Notes under the pieces: generated by a model | What the model was told of the DNA's origin: nothing | Databases searched by the model: none | Seen by the model: the letters and a program-made list of their open reading frames with translations, nothing else | In this document: positions 25,582-34,752 of the stretch, piece after piece | Numbering within the stretch: position 1 is the stretch's first letter | How the letters are laid out: each line of letters opens with the position of its first letter | Assembly (NCBI GenBank): GCA_030673845.1 | Contig: JAUTCQ010000015.1 | Location: 341,822 to 405,821, forward strand | Length of the DNA stretch: 64,000 bases | Direction: 5' to 3' | DNA from: Verrucomicrobiota bacterium JB022 | Lineage (GTDB): Bacteria; Verrucomicrobiota; Verrucomicrobiia; Opitutales; Oceanipulchritudinaceae | Position numbers and translations under genes: made by a program

Positions 25582-28500
25582 ATGAACCTCCCCCGTTACA
25601 GCACCCTTCTGTCGCTCGCCGTCTGTGGCTTGAGCGCGGTGACTGCCGATGCGTCCGCCCGTGAGGGCCTGCCCGGCATCCCTGATACCCTCTCCCTCAA
25701 CGGCGAGTGGCGCTTCCATCTCGCTCTCGATCCCAAGGCCGCCGACGAGTATCGCTGGTTCTTTGAAGAGGGCTACGACGTCTCCGGCTGGGAAACGATC
25801 AAGGTGCCCTCCAACTGGAACCTCGAAGGCTTCGAGGAGCCGCACTACGTCGACGGCACGGAGTCCGAGGGCTTCTACGTGAAGACCTTCACAGCCCCGG
25901 CGAAGACCGAGAAGGACGTGCGCGCACTGCTCGACTTCGACGGCGTGTGGATGTCGACCGAGGCGTGGCTCAACGGCAAGCGCCTGGGCCAGCACGACAG
26001 CGGCTTTACCGGCTTTGCCTTCGACGTGAGCGAGCAAATCAAGTGGGGCGAGGAAAACACCCTTTCGGTGCGCGTGCGCCAGCAGATCCAGCCCGACCAG
26101 TGGAAGTTTGACGCCAACGACGACTGGGCGCTGGCCGGTATCTACCGCGATGTCGAAATCGAGTTCTCCCCCCGCGAGATGGTGATGTCGCGCGTGGCGG
26201 TCGAGACCGACCTCGACGAACTCTACCAGGACGCCCTGCTCAAGACTCGCATCTTCGTCGAGCGCTGGGACAAGAAGGCGGACTTCTTCGCCGTGTCCGA
26301 GCCCTTCGAGCTGCGCGCCATCCTCAAAGATGCCGACGGCAAGGAAGTGAAGGTCGAGTCCAAGACCGTCACCATCACGGGTGCCCACCAAGGCAACGAC
26401 TTCACGCTGGTGATGGACGTCAACGAGCCCAAGAAGTGGACCGCAGAGACGCCCAACCTCTACGAGCTGACGGTCGAACTCGTCCGCGATGGCGAAGTGT
26501 GGGACCGCTGGAGCGACCGTATCGGCTTCCGCGAAGTCTCGACCAAGGGCGGCGTGCTGCGCGTCAACGGCCAGGCCGTGAAGCTGCGCGGCGTGGCCCG
26601 TCACGACCAGTTCCCCGACACTGGCCGCGCCACGACCAAGGAGCAGTGGCTGCAGGATATCAAGCTGATGAAGGCCGCCAACATCAACGCCGTCCGCACC
26701 GCGCACTATCCGCACGCCGAGGGCTTTATACGTCTGGCCGACGAGCACGGCCTCTACGTGATCGAGGAGATCCCGCTGGGCTTCGGGGGCGACCGTTTCT
26801 GGAACCCCAGCTTCAACACCGGGATGCTCACCCGCATCCACGAGACGATGAAGCGCGACCTCAATCGCCCGTCCGTCATCGTGTGGTCGTTTGGCAACGA
26901 AGACCCGTTCAGCGCGCTGCACCTCGAAGGCCTCAAGGTGATCAAGGGCCTCGACGACACCCGCCCCACGCTGATGCCTTTCCGGGCCGAAAAGGACCTG
27001 CCGAAGGAAGTCGACATCCTCGCCCCGCACTATTGGTCGGCGGCGCAGTATGACGAACTGGCCGGCAACTCCACCCGCCCCCTCGTCACGACCGAATACA
27101 CTCACGCCATCGGGCCGACGGACTTCGGCGAATTTGGCGACCGCTGGGAAGCCATCACCAAGCACCCGGCTGGCGCGGGCGGCATGATCTGGCTCTGGGC
27201 CGACCAGGGCCTCCGCCGCAACACCGAAGGCCAGACGGTGCTCGACCCGCTCGAAGACAAGAGCAAGTATACCCGCAAGGGCGCCGAGTTTGTGGCCGAC
27301 AAGCGCATCGACGAAAACACGATCCTCGACGCCCACGGCAACAACGGGATGGACGGCATCGTCGACGCCGACCGCGTGCCGCAGCGCGACTACTGGGAGA
27401 CCAAGGCCGTCTACGCCCCCGTCCAGATCGCCGCCGACTGGCTGCCGCTCAACGAACACCGCGGCAACGTGTCGATCCCCGTCTACAACGGCTACGACTT
27501 TACCGACCTCTCCGCCGTTTCCATCGAGTGGAAGCTCTTCCGCAACGGTGTCGTGCTCGATTCGGGCACCGAAAACCTGAGCGGCCAGCCGCACACCACC
27601 CAGCGCTTCCTGCTGCCGACCACCAAGATCGACTTTGAAAAGGAAGGCGTGCACTACGCGCAGTTCACGATCAAGGGCCCCGACGGCAGCGTTATGGGCA
27701 AAAACAGCGTGCGCCTGGGTGAGGGTAAAACGCCTCTGCCGGTGCCTGCCCAAGTCGAAGGTGGCGCGAAGATCGTCCAGGACGGCGACTCGACCCGCCT
27801 CGTGGCCGGCGATGTGGAATTCCACTTCAAGGGCGGCGTGATTGAGAAGGCCAAGAAGGCCGGCAACGACATTATCGAAGATTCCGACATCGCCGTCTGG
27901 CGCACCGCGACCTGGTCGGAGCGTAATCGCCTCGACAAGATCAAGGAAGCCCCCGACTGGCGCACCTTCCTCCAGCGTCTGGAGCCGATGACCCTCGAAA
28001 GCTCCACCGAAGACGTGGCCGACGGCGTGGTCCTGCGCTCCAAGGTGGAATACAAGGCCGACGAAGAGAACCGCGTGGTGGTCGACTACACCTACCACCT
28101 GCTCGACAACGGCCAGATGAAGCTCGATTACGCCGTGACGCCGCACCTGACCGTGGTCGATTGGATCCCGGAAGTGGGCGTGACGCTCAAGATCGTCGAC
28201 GAGCCGCTCAACGCCGAATGGCTGGGCGAAGGGGTCATGGATTCCACCCCCGGCAAATCGGCAGCGACGATCTTCGGCCAGTGGGACGTGGCGCTCTTCA
28301 GCCAGGAAGCCCGCGGCACCAAGATGGATGCCAAGTGGGTCAAGGTCTACGACGCGCGTGGCTGGGGCATGTATGCCGAGGGCATGGAAGCCTTCCGCTT
28401 TGATGGCGAGCTGGGCAAGGGCAGCGAACTGCGCCTGCTCTCGCAAGTCGCCGGCTCGTGGACCAAAAACGGCCCTGCGGAGCGCCCCGAGCGCAACATC

Positions 28501-29577
28501 CCGACGACCGACGCGCCGACCTACACGGGCTCCGTCACGTTGACGATGCTCGACCCGAAGGAAGTCAGCGAAGCCGACGCCGCCAAGGTTGCGACCGATA
28601 GCCCTGCCGTGCTCGATTCGGAGTTCATCAACCCGAACGCCCCCTACAAGTCCTGCCACGCCTCGACCATCGCCGAAACGAGCGACGGCCACCTCGTGGC
28701 GGCCTGGTTTGGCGGCACCAAGGAGCGCAACCCCGACGTCACGATCTGGGTCGCCCGCATGGTCAACGGCCAGTGGGAAAAGGCCAAGGAAGTCGCCACC
28801 GGCGAATGGAAGGACGGCAAGCGCTACCCGACCTGGAACCCCGTGCTCTTCCAGCCCAAGAACGGCCCGCTGCAACTCTTTTACAAGATCGGCCCCAGCC
28901 CCAGCGAATGGTGGGGCATGGTCATGACGTCCAAGGACGGCGGCAAGACCTGGAGCAAGCCCCGCGAATTGCCGGAAGGCATCCTCGGCCCGATCAAGAA
29001 CAAGCCGGTTGAGTTGGCCGACGGCACCTGGCTCTCGCCCTCCAGCACCGAGGGTAACGGCTGGCACCTCCACTTCGAGCGCAGCACCGACCAAGGCAAG
29101 ACCTGGACCAAGACCGAGCAGGTCGAGCGCAATGGCATGGATTCGATCCAGCCCAGCGTGCTCTTCCATCAGGACGGCTCGCTGCAGTCGATCAACCGTA
29201 CCCGCAACGGCCACCTCTCTACCAGCTGGTCTTACGACCAGGGCAAGACCTGGACCGCCACCACGTTCACCGACCTGCCGACCCCCGGCTCCGGCACCGA
29301 CGCGGTGACGCTACAGGACGGCCGTCAACTGCTGGTCTACAACCACAGCAGCCCGCCCGCCGAGCGCCCGTCGAAGGGCGTGCGCTACCCGCTCGACGTC
29401 GCGATCTCCAAAGACGGCGTGCACTGGGACCGTGTGCTGACCCTCGAATCGGCCCCCCGCTCCGCCGGCTATGCCTACCCGGCGGTGATCCAGGCCGAAG
29501 ACGGCAAGGTGCACATCACCTACACTTGGGACCGCGACCGCATCAAGCACGTGGTCCTCGACCCGGCCAAACTTTAA
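25582..29577 (+). CDS. Secreted GH2 - sialidase-like (Asp-box) fusion
   Basis: This 1331-residue protein has a signal peptide (cleavage near TADASA). Residues about 30-1000 are a GH2 enzyme: sugar-binding domain (SLNGEWRFHL; VPSNWNLEGFEEP), TIM barrel with acid/base Glu in VWSFGNED and probable nucleophile in VTTEYTHA, and a long C-terminal beta region. Residues about 1010-1331 are a six-bladed-propeller-like sialidase domain (KSCHASTIAETSDGHLVAAW; NPVLFQP). It has Asp-box repeats near residues 1117 (SKDGGKTW), 1168 (STDQGKTW) and 1216 (SYDQGKTW), plus a weaker one near 1275. GH2 would remove beta-galactosyl- or uronosyl-type residues. The second domain's substrate is unknown; ulosonic ketosides are a possibility. 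Confidence 0.85.
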   Translation: MNLPRYSTLLSLAVCGLSAVTADASAREGLPGIPDTLSLNGEWRFHLALDPKAADEYRWFFEEGYDVSGWETIKVPSNWNLEGFEEPHYVDGTESEGFYVKTFTAPAKTEKDVRALLDFDGVWMSTEAWLNGKRLGQHDSGFTGFAFDVSEQIKWGEENTLSVRVRQQIQPDQWKFDANDDWALAGIYRDVEIEFSPREMVMSRVAVETDLDELYQDALLKTRIFVERWDKKADFFAVSEPFELRAILKDADGKEVKVESKTVTITGAHQGNDFTLVMDVNEPKKWTAETPNLYELTVELVRDGEVWDRWSDRIGFREVSTKGGVLRVNGQAVKLRGVARHDQFPDTGRATTKEQWLQDIKLMKAANINAVRTAHYPHAEGFIRLADEHGLYVIEEIPLGFGGDRFWNPSFNTGMLTRIHETMKRDLNRPSVIVWSFGNEDPFSALHLEGLKVIKGLDDTRPTLMPFRAEKDLPKEVDILAPHYWSAAQYDELAGNSTRPLVTTEYTHAIGPTDFGEFGDRWEAITKHPAGAGGMIWLWADQGLRRNTEGQTVLDPLEDKSKYTRKGAEFVADKRIDENTILDAHGNNGMDGIVDADRVPQRDYWETKAVYAPVQIAADWLPLNEHRGNVSIPVYNGYDFTDLSAVSIEWKLFRNGVVLDSGTENLSGQPHTTQRFLLPTTKIDFEKEGVHYAQFTIKGPDGSVMGKNSVRLGEGKTPLPVPAQVEGGAKIVQDGDSTRLVAGDVEFHFKGGVIEKAKKAGNDIIEDSDIAVWRTATWSERNRLDKIKEAPDWRTFLQRLEPMTLESSTEDVADGVVLRSKVEYKADEENRVVVDYTYHLLDNGQMKLDYAVTPHLTVVDWIPEVGVTLKIVDEPLNAEWLGEGVMDSTPGKSAATIFGQWDVALFSQEARGTKMDAKWVKVYDARGWGMYAEGMEAFRFDGELGKGSELRLLSQVAGSWTKNGPAERPERNIPTTDAPTYTGSVTLTMLDPKEVSEADAAKVATDSPAVLDSEFINPNAPYKSCHASTIAETSDGHLVAAWFGGTKERNPDVTIWVARMVNGQWEKAKEVATGEWKDGKRYPTWNPVLFQPKNGPLQLFYKIGPSPSEWWGMVMTSKDGGKTWSKPRELPEGILGPIKNKPVELADGTWLSPSSTEGNGWHLHFERSTDQGKTWTKTEQVERNGMDSIQPSVLFHQDGSLQSINRTRNGHLSTSWSYDQGKTWTATTFTDLPTPGSGTDAVTLQDGRQLLVYNHSSPPAERPSKGVRYPLDVAISKDGVHWDRVLTLESAPRSAGYAYPAVIQAEDGKVHITYTWDRDRIKHVVLDPAKL

Positions 29578-29598
29578 CGGCCCTTTTCTTTACCTGCG

Positions 29599-29626
29599 CG
29601 CCGACCTCCGAAACACGGGGTCGGCG
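29599..29626 (+). terminator. Hairpin after the GH2-sialidase gene
   Basis: CGCCGACC and GGTCGGCG form a perfect 8-bp stem with a 12-base loop, 21 bases after the stop. Only TTCTCC follows, so it is a weak intrinsic terminator or a processing/attenuation hairpin at the end of the 22-kb run. Confidence 0.5.
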
Positions 29627-29659
29627 TTCTCCGTCACAGATGTCTTTCCCCACTCCCTT

Positions 29660-30736
29660 ATGAAGAAACTTGGACTTGGCGTGCTCGGCCTTGGTGAAGG
29701 CCGCAGCATTATCTCCGGCTGCCTCAGCAGCGACCGTGTTGAGCTCATCCGCCTGTGCGACCTGAACGAAGACCTCTGCAAGCAGCGGGCGGCCGAGTTC
29801 AAGTTCCCGCACTACACCACGTCTTACGACGAGCTGCTGGCCGATCCGAAGATCGACATCATCGGCATCTACACGCCCGACCAGCTCCACGCCCGGCACA
29901 TCTGTCAGGCGCTCGAAGCCGGCAAGCACGTGATCTGCACCAAGCCGTTTCTCGACAGCCTTGAAAGCGCCCAGCAGGTGCTCGACCTCGTCCGCAAGAC
30001 CGGCAAGCGCGTCTTCGTCGGCCAGAGCACGCGCTTCTTCGCGCCCTTCACGCGCCAGCATGAACACTTCCAGACGGGAGAATTCGGCGAACTCATCACG
30101 ATCGAGGCCCAATACCACGCCGACCACCGCTGGTTCCTCAAGAAGCCTTGGGCCACGCGCGACGACTTCAAGTGGCTCTACGGCTGCATCAGCCACCCGG
30201 CCGACCTCGTGCGCTGGTATCTCGGCGACATCGAAGAGGTGATGGGCTACGGCACCCTCAGCCCCAACGGCAAAGCCGGTGGACTCGCCCACGAAGACAC
30301 CTTCCACTTTATCCTCAAGAGCACCTCCGGCCACATCGCGCGGGTCAGCGGTGCCTACTCGGGCCCGACCGTGCCGATCGTGCGCGACAGCGGCATGAGC
30401 TGCGTGATTCGGGGCACCGAAGGTGCCAGCCAGGCCGACTACCACGAGCTGCGCTACACCTGGAAGATCGGCGAGCGCAACATCCAGGAGAGCTTCGAGC
30501 ACCAGATGAACCATTACTTCCGGTTCGAAGGCATCAGCCACCATGCGGGCGAATACCAGAACTACCTCGATTACTTTGCCGACTGCCTCTACAAGGGCGA
30601 AGTGCCGAAGCCGGATGTGGAGGAAGGCATCGTGACGATTGCGCTGTTGCAGGCGATGGACGAGTCACTCGCGGCCGGCAAGCCGATCAAGGTCCGCGAC
30701 ATCCTGGCCCGTTACGGCCTCGACAGCCTCGTTTAG
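29660..30736 (+). CDS. Gfo/Idh/MocA-family oxidoreductase
   Basis: This 358-residue protein lacks a signal peptide, so it is cytoplasmic. The NAD(P)-binding opening is LGLGVLGLGEG with LCDLNED after strand 2. The conserved Lys is Lys95 in CTKPFLDS (the EKP-type motif), and the distal GCISHPADLVRWYLGD carries a family His. Members oxidise or reduce sugars, inositols and sugar acids. The gene stands alone between two hairpins, so it may be transcribed separately. It could oxidise an imported galactose-, fucose- or rhamnose-type sugar. The substrate is not predictable. Confidence 0.85.
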   Translation: MKKLGLGVLGLGEGRSIISGCLSSDRVELIRLCDLNEDLCKQRAAEFKFPHYTTSYDELLADPKIDIIGIYTPDQLHARHICQALEAGKHVICTKPFLDSLESAQQVLDLVRKTGKRVFVGQSTRFFAPFTRQHEHFQTGEFGELITIEAQYHADHRWFLKKPWATRDDFKWLYGCISHPADLVRWYLGDIEEVMGYGTLSPNGKAGGLAHEDTFHFILKSTSGHIARVSGAYSGPTVPIVRDSGMSCVIRGTEGASQADYHELRYTWKIGERNIQESFEHQMNHYFRFEGISHHAGEYQNYLDYFADCLYKGEVPKPDVEEGIVTIALLQAMDESLAAGKPIKVRDILARYGLDSLV

Positions 30737-30769
30737 GCCGGGGTTTCTTTCACCGAAGGGGACGAAGAC

Positions 30770-30800
30770 AACGAAGAACATGCTTCGTTCCCTTTTATTT
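30770..30800 (+). terminator. Intrinsic terminator after the oxidoreductase
   Basis: AACGAAG and CTTCGTT form a 7-bp stem with a 6-base loop, followed by CCC and TTTTATTT. An alternative longer stem using GGGACGAAG is also possible. It lies 34 bases after the stop. Confidence 0.65.
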
Positions 30801-30853
30801 CCGTCTGGAGCATACTCTTACTCCTGTTCTTAAATTTTTTGTCTCTCCCCAAG

Positions 30854-31633
30854 ATGTTCAGATCCCTTCTCCCCCTTCTGGTTAGCTTATTCCTGTTCAC
30901 GCAGGGCTGGGCCTTTTCGCCTTACGAAAACTATCTTGCCACCGGCCGCGACACCCAAGTCGGCCTGCTGGCGCAGATCGAGGAAGGGCAGGGGGATGCG
31001 CTGGCGAAGGCCGTCGCCTCACTCGAAGAGGGCAAGCCCGCCCGCCAGTTGAAGAAGGCCGGCATCTCAGGGCTCGCGACCTTTTCGCGGAACATCGAGG
31101 GCAAAGACTACGCGGTCATCCGCTTCGTCTACGCGGGCGGTAAAGACTACCTGGGCGCGGCGAAGGCATTTGAGGAAGCGACTGCGCAGGTTGAGTGGCG
31201 CAAGATCGTCGCGCCGCACCCCCGTGCGGTCACCTATGGCCGCACCTGGCTGCAAATGGAGTGGATCAACTATATCCGCGGCTACGACGTCGACCGAGAG
31301 CCGAGCAACAGCCTGATGATTGGCTGCCGCGTGCGCCCGGAGATGGAGATGCAATACCGCACGCTCCACCAGACGGTCTGGCCCGGGGTGGTCGACCAAG
31401 CGGTGCGCGGCAAGATCCGCGACCTTTGCGTCTTCCTTGTGGAGCTGGATGACGACCTCGTCGAGTTTCTCTACCTTGATTACATGGGCGACGATCAGGC
31501 GGCGGACGACGCTGCCAACGCGGCCGACCCCATCAACCAGCGTTGGTGGAAGCTGACCGATGCCTGCCAAATGCCGTTTTCCGATGTCGAAGAAGGCATC
31601 TGGACGCTGATGAACCCCGTGCCCGCCCAGTAA
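30854..31633 (+). CDS. Exported tandem L-rhamnose-mutarotase-like protein
   Basis: This 259-residue protein has a hydrophobic N-terminal signal (FRSLLPLLVSLFLFTQGWA). The C-terminal domain (about residues 152-257) matches RhaM: probable catalytic His172 in LHQTVWPGV, a central FLYLDY strand, and Trp231-Trp232 in NQRWWKLTDAC. Residues about 33-122 look like a degenerate second copy of the same ferredoxin-like fold (AGISGLATFSRN; YAVIRFVYAGG) lacking the His. RhaM normally interconverts rhamnose anomers in the cytoplasm as a single domain of about 104 residues. An exported double form next to a symporter suggests periplasmic anomer conversion before uptake. ATG 30854 was chosen over a TTG 15 bases upstream. 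Confidence 0.8.
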   Translation: MFRSLLPLLVSLFLFTQGWAFSPYENYLATGRDTQVGLLAQIEEGQGDALAKAVASLEEGKPARQLKKAGISGLATFSRNIEGKDYAVIRFVYAGGKDYLGAAKAFEEATAQVEWRKIVAPHPRAVTYGRTWLQMEWINYIRGYDVDREPSNSLMIGCRVRPEMEMQYRTLHQTVWPGVVDQAVRGKIRDLCVFLVELDDDLVEFLYLDYMGDDQAADDAANAADPINQRWWKLTDACQMPFSDVEEGIWTLMNPVPAQ

Positions 31634-31634
31634 G

Positions 31635-33293
31635 ATGCTGCCGAACATCACACACATGCTGGCCTTTGCTGGCGGCGACGTGCGCATGGGCTCGCTCGAC
31701 ATGGTGGTCTTCGTCGGCTACCTGCTGGCGTTGGTCGGCATTGGCGCCTGGGTGAGCCTGCGCGAGCGCAAGACGGAGGACTACTTTCTCGGAGGGCGCT
31801 CCATGGGGTGGGGCAGCATCGGCTTTTCCATTTTCGGCACCAACATCGGGCCGACCTTCCTCATCGCGACCTGCGGTGCCGGCTACACCACCGGCATGGT
31901 CACGGCCAATTTCGAGTGGATGGCCTGGGTCTTCCTTTTCCTGCTCGGCATGGTCTTCGTGCCGTTTTACCTGAAGACGCAGATTTCGACCATGCCGGAG
32001 TTCCTCTCCCGGCGCTTCGGCAACGGCTGCTACAGCTTCATGACGTTCTACTCGCTCTTCGGCACCGTCGTGCTGTGGATCGGGGGCACGCTTTACGCCG
32101 GTGGCGCTCTGCTCGGGCAGCTGCTCGGCTGGGACACCATGCTCAGCATCTGGGTGTTGGCGGGCTTGGCGACCGTCTTTACCGTGGCGGGCGGCCTCAA
32201 GGCGGTCATGGTGACGGACTCCTTCCAGTCGGTGCTGATCATTATCGGCGCGGGCGCATTGGCCATCAGCGGCCTGATGAACCTCGACAGTCTGGCCGAC
32301 CTGCTCAACGTGCAGGTGCGCGACACGCCGCCCGACCTCACCTGGAAGCTCTTCCACCCCGGCGACTCGCCGACGCCGTGGTATGCGTTCGTGCTCGGTT
32401 ATCCGGTGCTGTCGCTCTGGTTCTGGTGCTCCGACCAGACGATCGTGCAGCGGGCGCTGGGGGGCAAAAGCCTTGCCCACAGCCAGGCGGGTACGCTCTT
32501 TTGCGGCTTCCTCAAGGTTCTCCCGCCCTTCATCTTTCTCCTGCCCGGTATCATTGCCGCCGTACTGATGCCTGGGATCGAGGACGACAAGGAAGTCTTC
32601 CTGCTGATGGTCAACAGCTACCTCGGGCCGGGGCTGAAGGGCCTCATCGTGGCCGTGCTGGTGGCGGCAGTCGTCTCGACCCTCAACTCCGGCCTCAATT
32701 CGTTCAGCACCGTCTACACGCTCGACATCCACCAGCGCTGGTTTTCCAAAGACCAGAGCCCGCGGCAGACGCGCATCATTGGGATGATCACCACCTTCCT
32801 GGCCGGCTTGATGGCAGTGGGCATCGCTGCTTACCTCAAGCATGTGCAGGAGACGGGCGGTATGAACCTCTTCGATTTGTTCCAATCGATCATCGGTTAT
32901 ATGGCCCCACCGGTCTCGACCGTCTTCGTGCTGGGGATCTTCTGGAAGCGGGCAACGGCCAAGGCTGCCCTGACGACCCTCATCGCCGGTTCCGTGCTCT
33001 GCCTCGGCCTCGGCCTCACGTCGACGCTCTTTCCCGGGTGGTACCAGAACGCAGAGGGCCAAACCATCCTGCCGCATTTTCTCCTGCAGTCGTTCCTGCT
33101 CTTCTGTGTGCTGATGGCCCTCATGGTTATCCTTTCCTTGCTGACACGGCCTTCCGTCGGAGAAAAACCGCTACCTTCCTTGCCTGAAACCTATCGTGGC
33201 CAGCGGGGTTTAGGTACCAAGGCCTGGATAGGCTGGGGCGTCCTTGCTGTCGTCATGGTCTTCCTGTACGGCACGTTCCAGCTGGTCCTGTAG
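31635..33293 (+). CDS. Sodium:solute symporter, likely L-rhamnose importer
   Basis: This 552-residue SGLT-like SSS protein has about 14 hydrophobic segments. Typical elements are TEDYFLGGRSMGWGSIGFSIF, TMPEFLSRRFG, GGLKAVMVTDSFQS and VVSTLNSGLNSFSTVYTLDI. It starts one base after the stop of the exported mutarotase, so the two are surely co-translated and functionally linked. Because the mutarotase is rhamnose-type, and GH78 and GH106 enzymes of the island release rhamnose, import of L-rhamnose is the best inference. Operator-like boxes follow 7 bases after its stop but serve the next transcription unit. Confidence 0.88.
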   Translation: MLPNITHMLAFAGGDVRMGSLDMVVFVGYLLALVGIGAWVSLRERKTEDYFLGGRSMGWGSIGFSIFGTNIGPTFLIATCGAGYTTGMVTANFEWMAWVFLFLLGMVFVPFYLKTQISTMPEFLSRRFGNGCYSFMTFYSLFGTVVLWIGGTLYAGGALLGQLLGWDTMLSIWVLAGLATVFTVAGGLKAVMVTDSFQSVLIIIGAGALAISGLMNLDSLADLLNVQVRDTPPDLTWKLFHPGDSPTPWYAFVLGYPVLSLWFWCSDQTIVQRALGGKSLAHSQAGTLFCGFLKVLPPFIFLLPGIIAAVLMPGIEDDKEVFLLMVNSYLGPGLKGLIVAVLVAAVVSTLNSGLNSFSTVYTLDIHQRWFSKDQSPRQTRIIGMITTFLAGLMAVGIAAYLKHVQETGGMNLFDLFQSIIGYMAPPVSTVFVLGIFWKRATAKAALTTLIAGSVLCLGLGLTSTLFPGWYQNAEGQTILPHFLLQSFLLFCVLMALMVILSLLTRPSVGEKPLPSLPETYRGQRGLGTKAWIGWGVLAVVMVFLYGTFQLVL

Positions 33294-33300
33294 TTCATGG

Positions 33301-33312
33301 TTTCATATGAAC
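33301..33312. promoter_or_regulatory. Operator-like box TTTCATATGAAC
   Basis: This 12-base-core form of the box has one mismatch to TTTCATATGAAA and is embedded in the larger near-palindrome GTTTCATATGAACGAAAC. It lies about 175 bases upstream of the secreted orphan gene. Its centre is 32 bases from the next box, the same three-turn spacing as upstream of the symporter operon. Confidence 0.5.
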
Positions 33313-33333
33313 GAAACATAATTTCGCTGAATT

Positions 33334-33343
33334 CTTCATGAAA
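33334..33343. promoter_or_regulatory. Operator-like box CTTCATGAAA
   Basis: This is the 10-base-core form, with one mismatch to TTTCATGAAA, paired with the box at 33301-33312. The remaining intergenic DNA up to 33484 is AT-richer than the genes but shows no clear -35/-10 pair. Confidence 0.45.
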
Positions 33344-33484
33344 TACTTGTCTTCGTCCGAAAATATCGCTTTGATCAAAGTGTTGCTTTCCCCGCGGGTT
33401 CGTGTTAACCCTCATGTCGAAAAATAAGCTTCTGGCGCTTACGGCGCCTTTGAAAACTTACCCCCACTCGTTTTCCCCATCCAG

Positions 33485-34747
33485 ATGAAACACTACCCTA
33501 ATTTTCGCGCACCTTCTATGAATTGGAGCCGTTTTACTCGAACCGCCGGAACCGTCGCCGCCCTTGCATGTGCCGGCGTCGCCGCCCATGCCCAGCAAGA
33601 CCCTAACCTCATCGCATACGAGGGCTTTGATTACACTCCCGATTTTCTCGATTTGACCCAAGTCGGCTTACTTGGGGCACCTGCGAATCCGGGCACTGGC
33701 TGGCGTCAAACTACATGGGTCCCGCGCCAAAACATTACAGGCGGGAGCAATGCGAATACTGCGGGGGCTCCCGTGAAAACTGGTAGCCTTAGCTACCCGG
33801 GCTTGGTGACCTCGGGCAACCATGTCCACCTTACTGGTGAAACGCTTAGCTCTGAGCCAGCTCGCTCTTTGGCTACAACGATCACTGGAGAAGCGGGAAC
33901 CAGCACATACATTTCATTCCTTGCCCAGCGCGTCGGGGAGCCAGCAGATCCTAGTAGTATCGCCTACGACGACGAGAACACTCCGGATGTCGTTGAAACG
34001 TATCCCTATGGCGATAACCTCTACCCACGTGGGGCCTCTGTTCGCATCTACACGAATAAGGGAGGCTATGGCGAAGCATTGGCTGCGGGTGCTTTCTCTA
34101 ATCGCGAAGTTGATCGTTGGTCTGTTTATGGAAGTGGCTTCCAACCTATCTTTACCGACATTCCTTTTGGTGCCAGCGAGGACGTATCGCTGATTGTTAT
34201 TCGTATCGATCACGTCGGCGGTCAAGCTGACCCTGACCGGGTTTACATGTGGACGAATCCCACCGTCGGTCTGCCGGAAAACATTCTTACAGCCGATATC
34301 GTGATTGAAGGCCTCATGGACGGTGAAAATGCGATTGATTTTTCCCAGATCGAATTCATCAGTCCTTTTGTTGGCAACCGTTCGGCCAAGGTTGGTCCCG
34401 ATGGGCTGCCTAATACGGCAGATGATCTGATCCTACGGCCGCATGCGGAGTTGCTTTTTGATGAGCTTCGCGTCGGCAAAACCTACGCATCGGTTGTTCC
34501 CCACGACGGTTCTACAAACCCGGAGCCTGAGCCGAGCCCGGTGATGCTCCGTTTCACTGATGATCCGAACGTGGTCGAAGTATTGGCGGCCACAGGCGAG
34601 AGCGTTCAGCTGGAAGGCTCTGCTAATATGGTGAATTGGACTTCGTTGGAGAGCTTTGCCGGTACTGGCGAGTGGAAGCAAATCAATGTTTCTGCTTACG
34701 CGTCGGGCGGTAATAACTTCTTCCGCGCCGTCAGTGTCGGTCAGTAA
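33485..34747 (+). CDS. Secreted protein of unknown function with atypical composition
   Basis: This 420-residue protein is exported. The signal runs through TAGTVAALACAGVAAHAQ, with a possible later start at Met12 (33518). The mature part opens with LIAYEGFDYTP, a beginning I associate with LamG/concanavalin-like verrucomicrobial and planctomycetal surface proteins, and is beta-rich throughout. The C-terminal region ANMVNWTSLESF...NNFFRAVSV resembles the short beta-domain at the end of many verrucomicrobial exported proteins. No catalytic motif was recognised. Codon use and GC are visibly lower than in its neighbours. It is a single-gene unit between paired operator boxes and two terminators, so it may be regulated with the island, perhaps as a glycan-binding or surface protein. 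Confidence 0.75.
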   Translation: MKHYPNFRAPSMNWSRFTRTAGTVAALACAGVAAHAQQDPNLIAYEGFDYTPDFLDLTQVGLLGAPANPGTGWRQTTWVPRQNITGGSNANTAGAPVKTGSLSYPGLVTSGNHVHLTGETLSSEPARSLATTITGEAGTSTYISFLAQRVGEPADPSSIAYDDENTPDVVETYPYGDNLYPRGASVRIYTNKGGYGEALAAGAFSNREVDRWSVYGSGFQPIFTDIPFGASEDVSLIVIRIDHVGGQADPDRVYMWTNPTVGLPENILTADIVIEGLMDGENAIDFSQIEFISPFVGNRSAKVGPDGLPNTADDLILRPHAELLFDELRVGKTYASVVPHDGSTNPEPEPSPVMLRFTDDPNVVEVLAATGESVQLEGSANMVNWTSLESFAGTGEWKQINVSAYASGGNNFFRAVSVGQ

Positions 34748-34752
34748 GGCGC

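Noticed and set aside
25561..29214. Very long open frames antisense to real genes (also 20949-23402 minus, 3210-5618 plus, 10570-12900 minus, 40569-43553 plus)
   Set aside because: They mirror GC-rich coding sequence on the other strand, have Ala/Arg/Gly/Val/His-rich translations without motifs, and overlap genes with clear catalytic residues.
22050..29577. The fusion genes as artefacts of lost stop codons between neighbouring genes
   Set aside because: Frames are continuous, no second signal peptide or start context appears at the junctions, and several independent fusions occur. Read-level checking would still be decisive.
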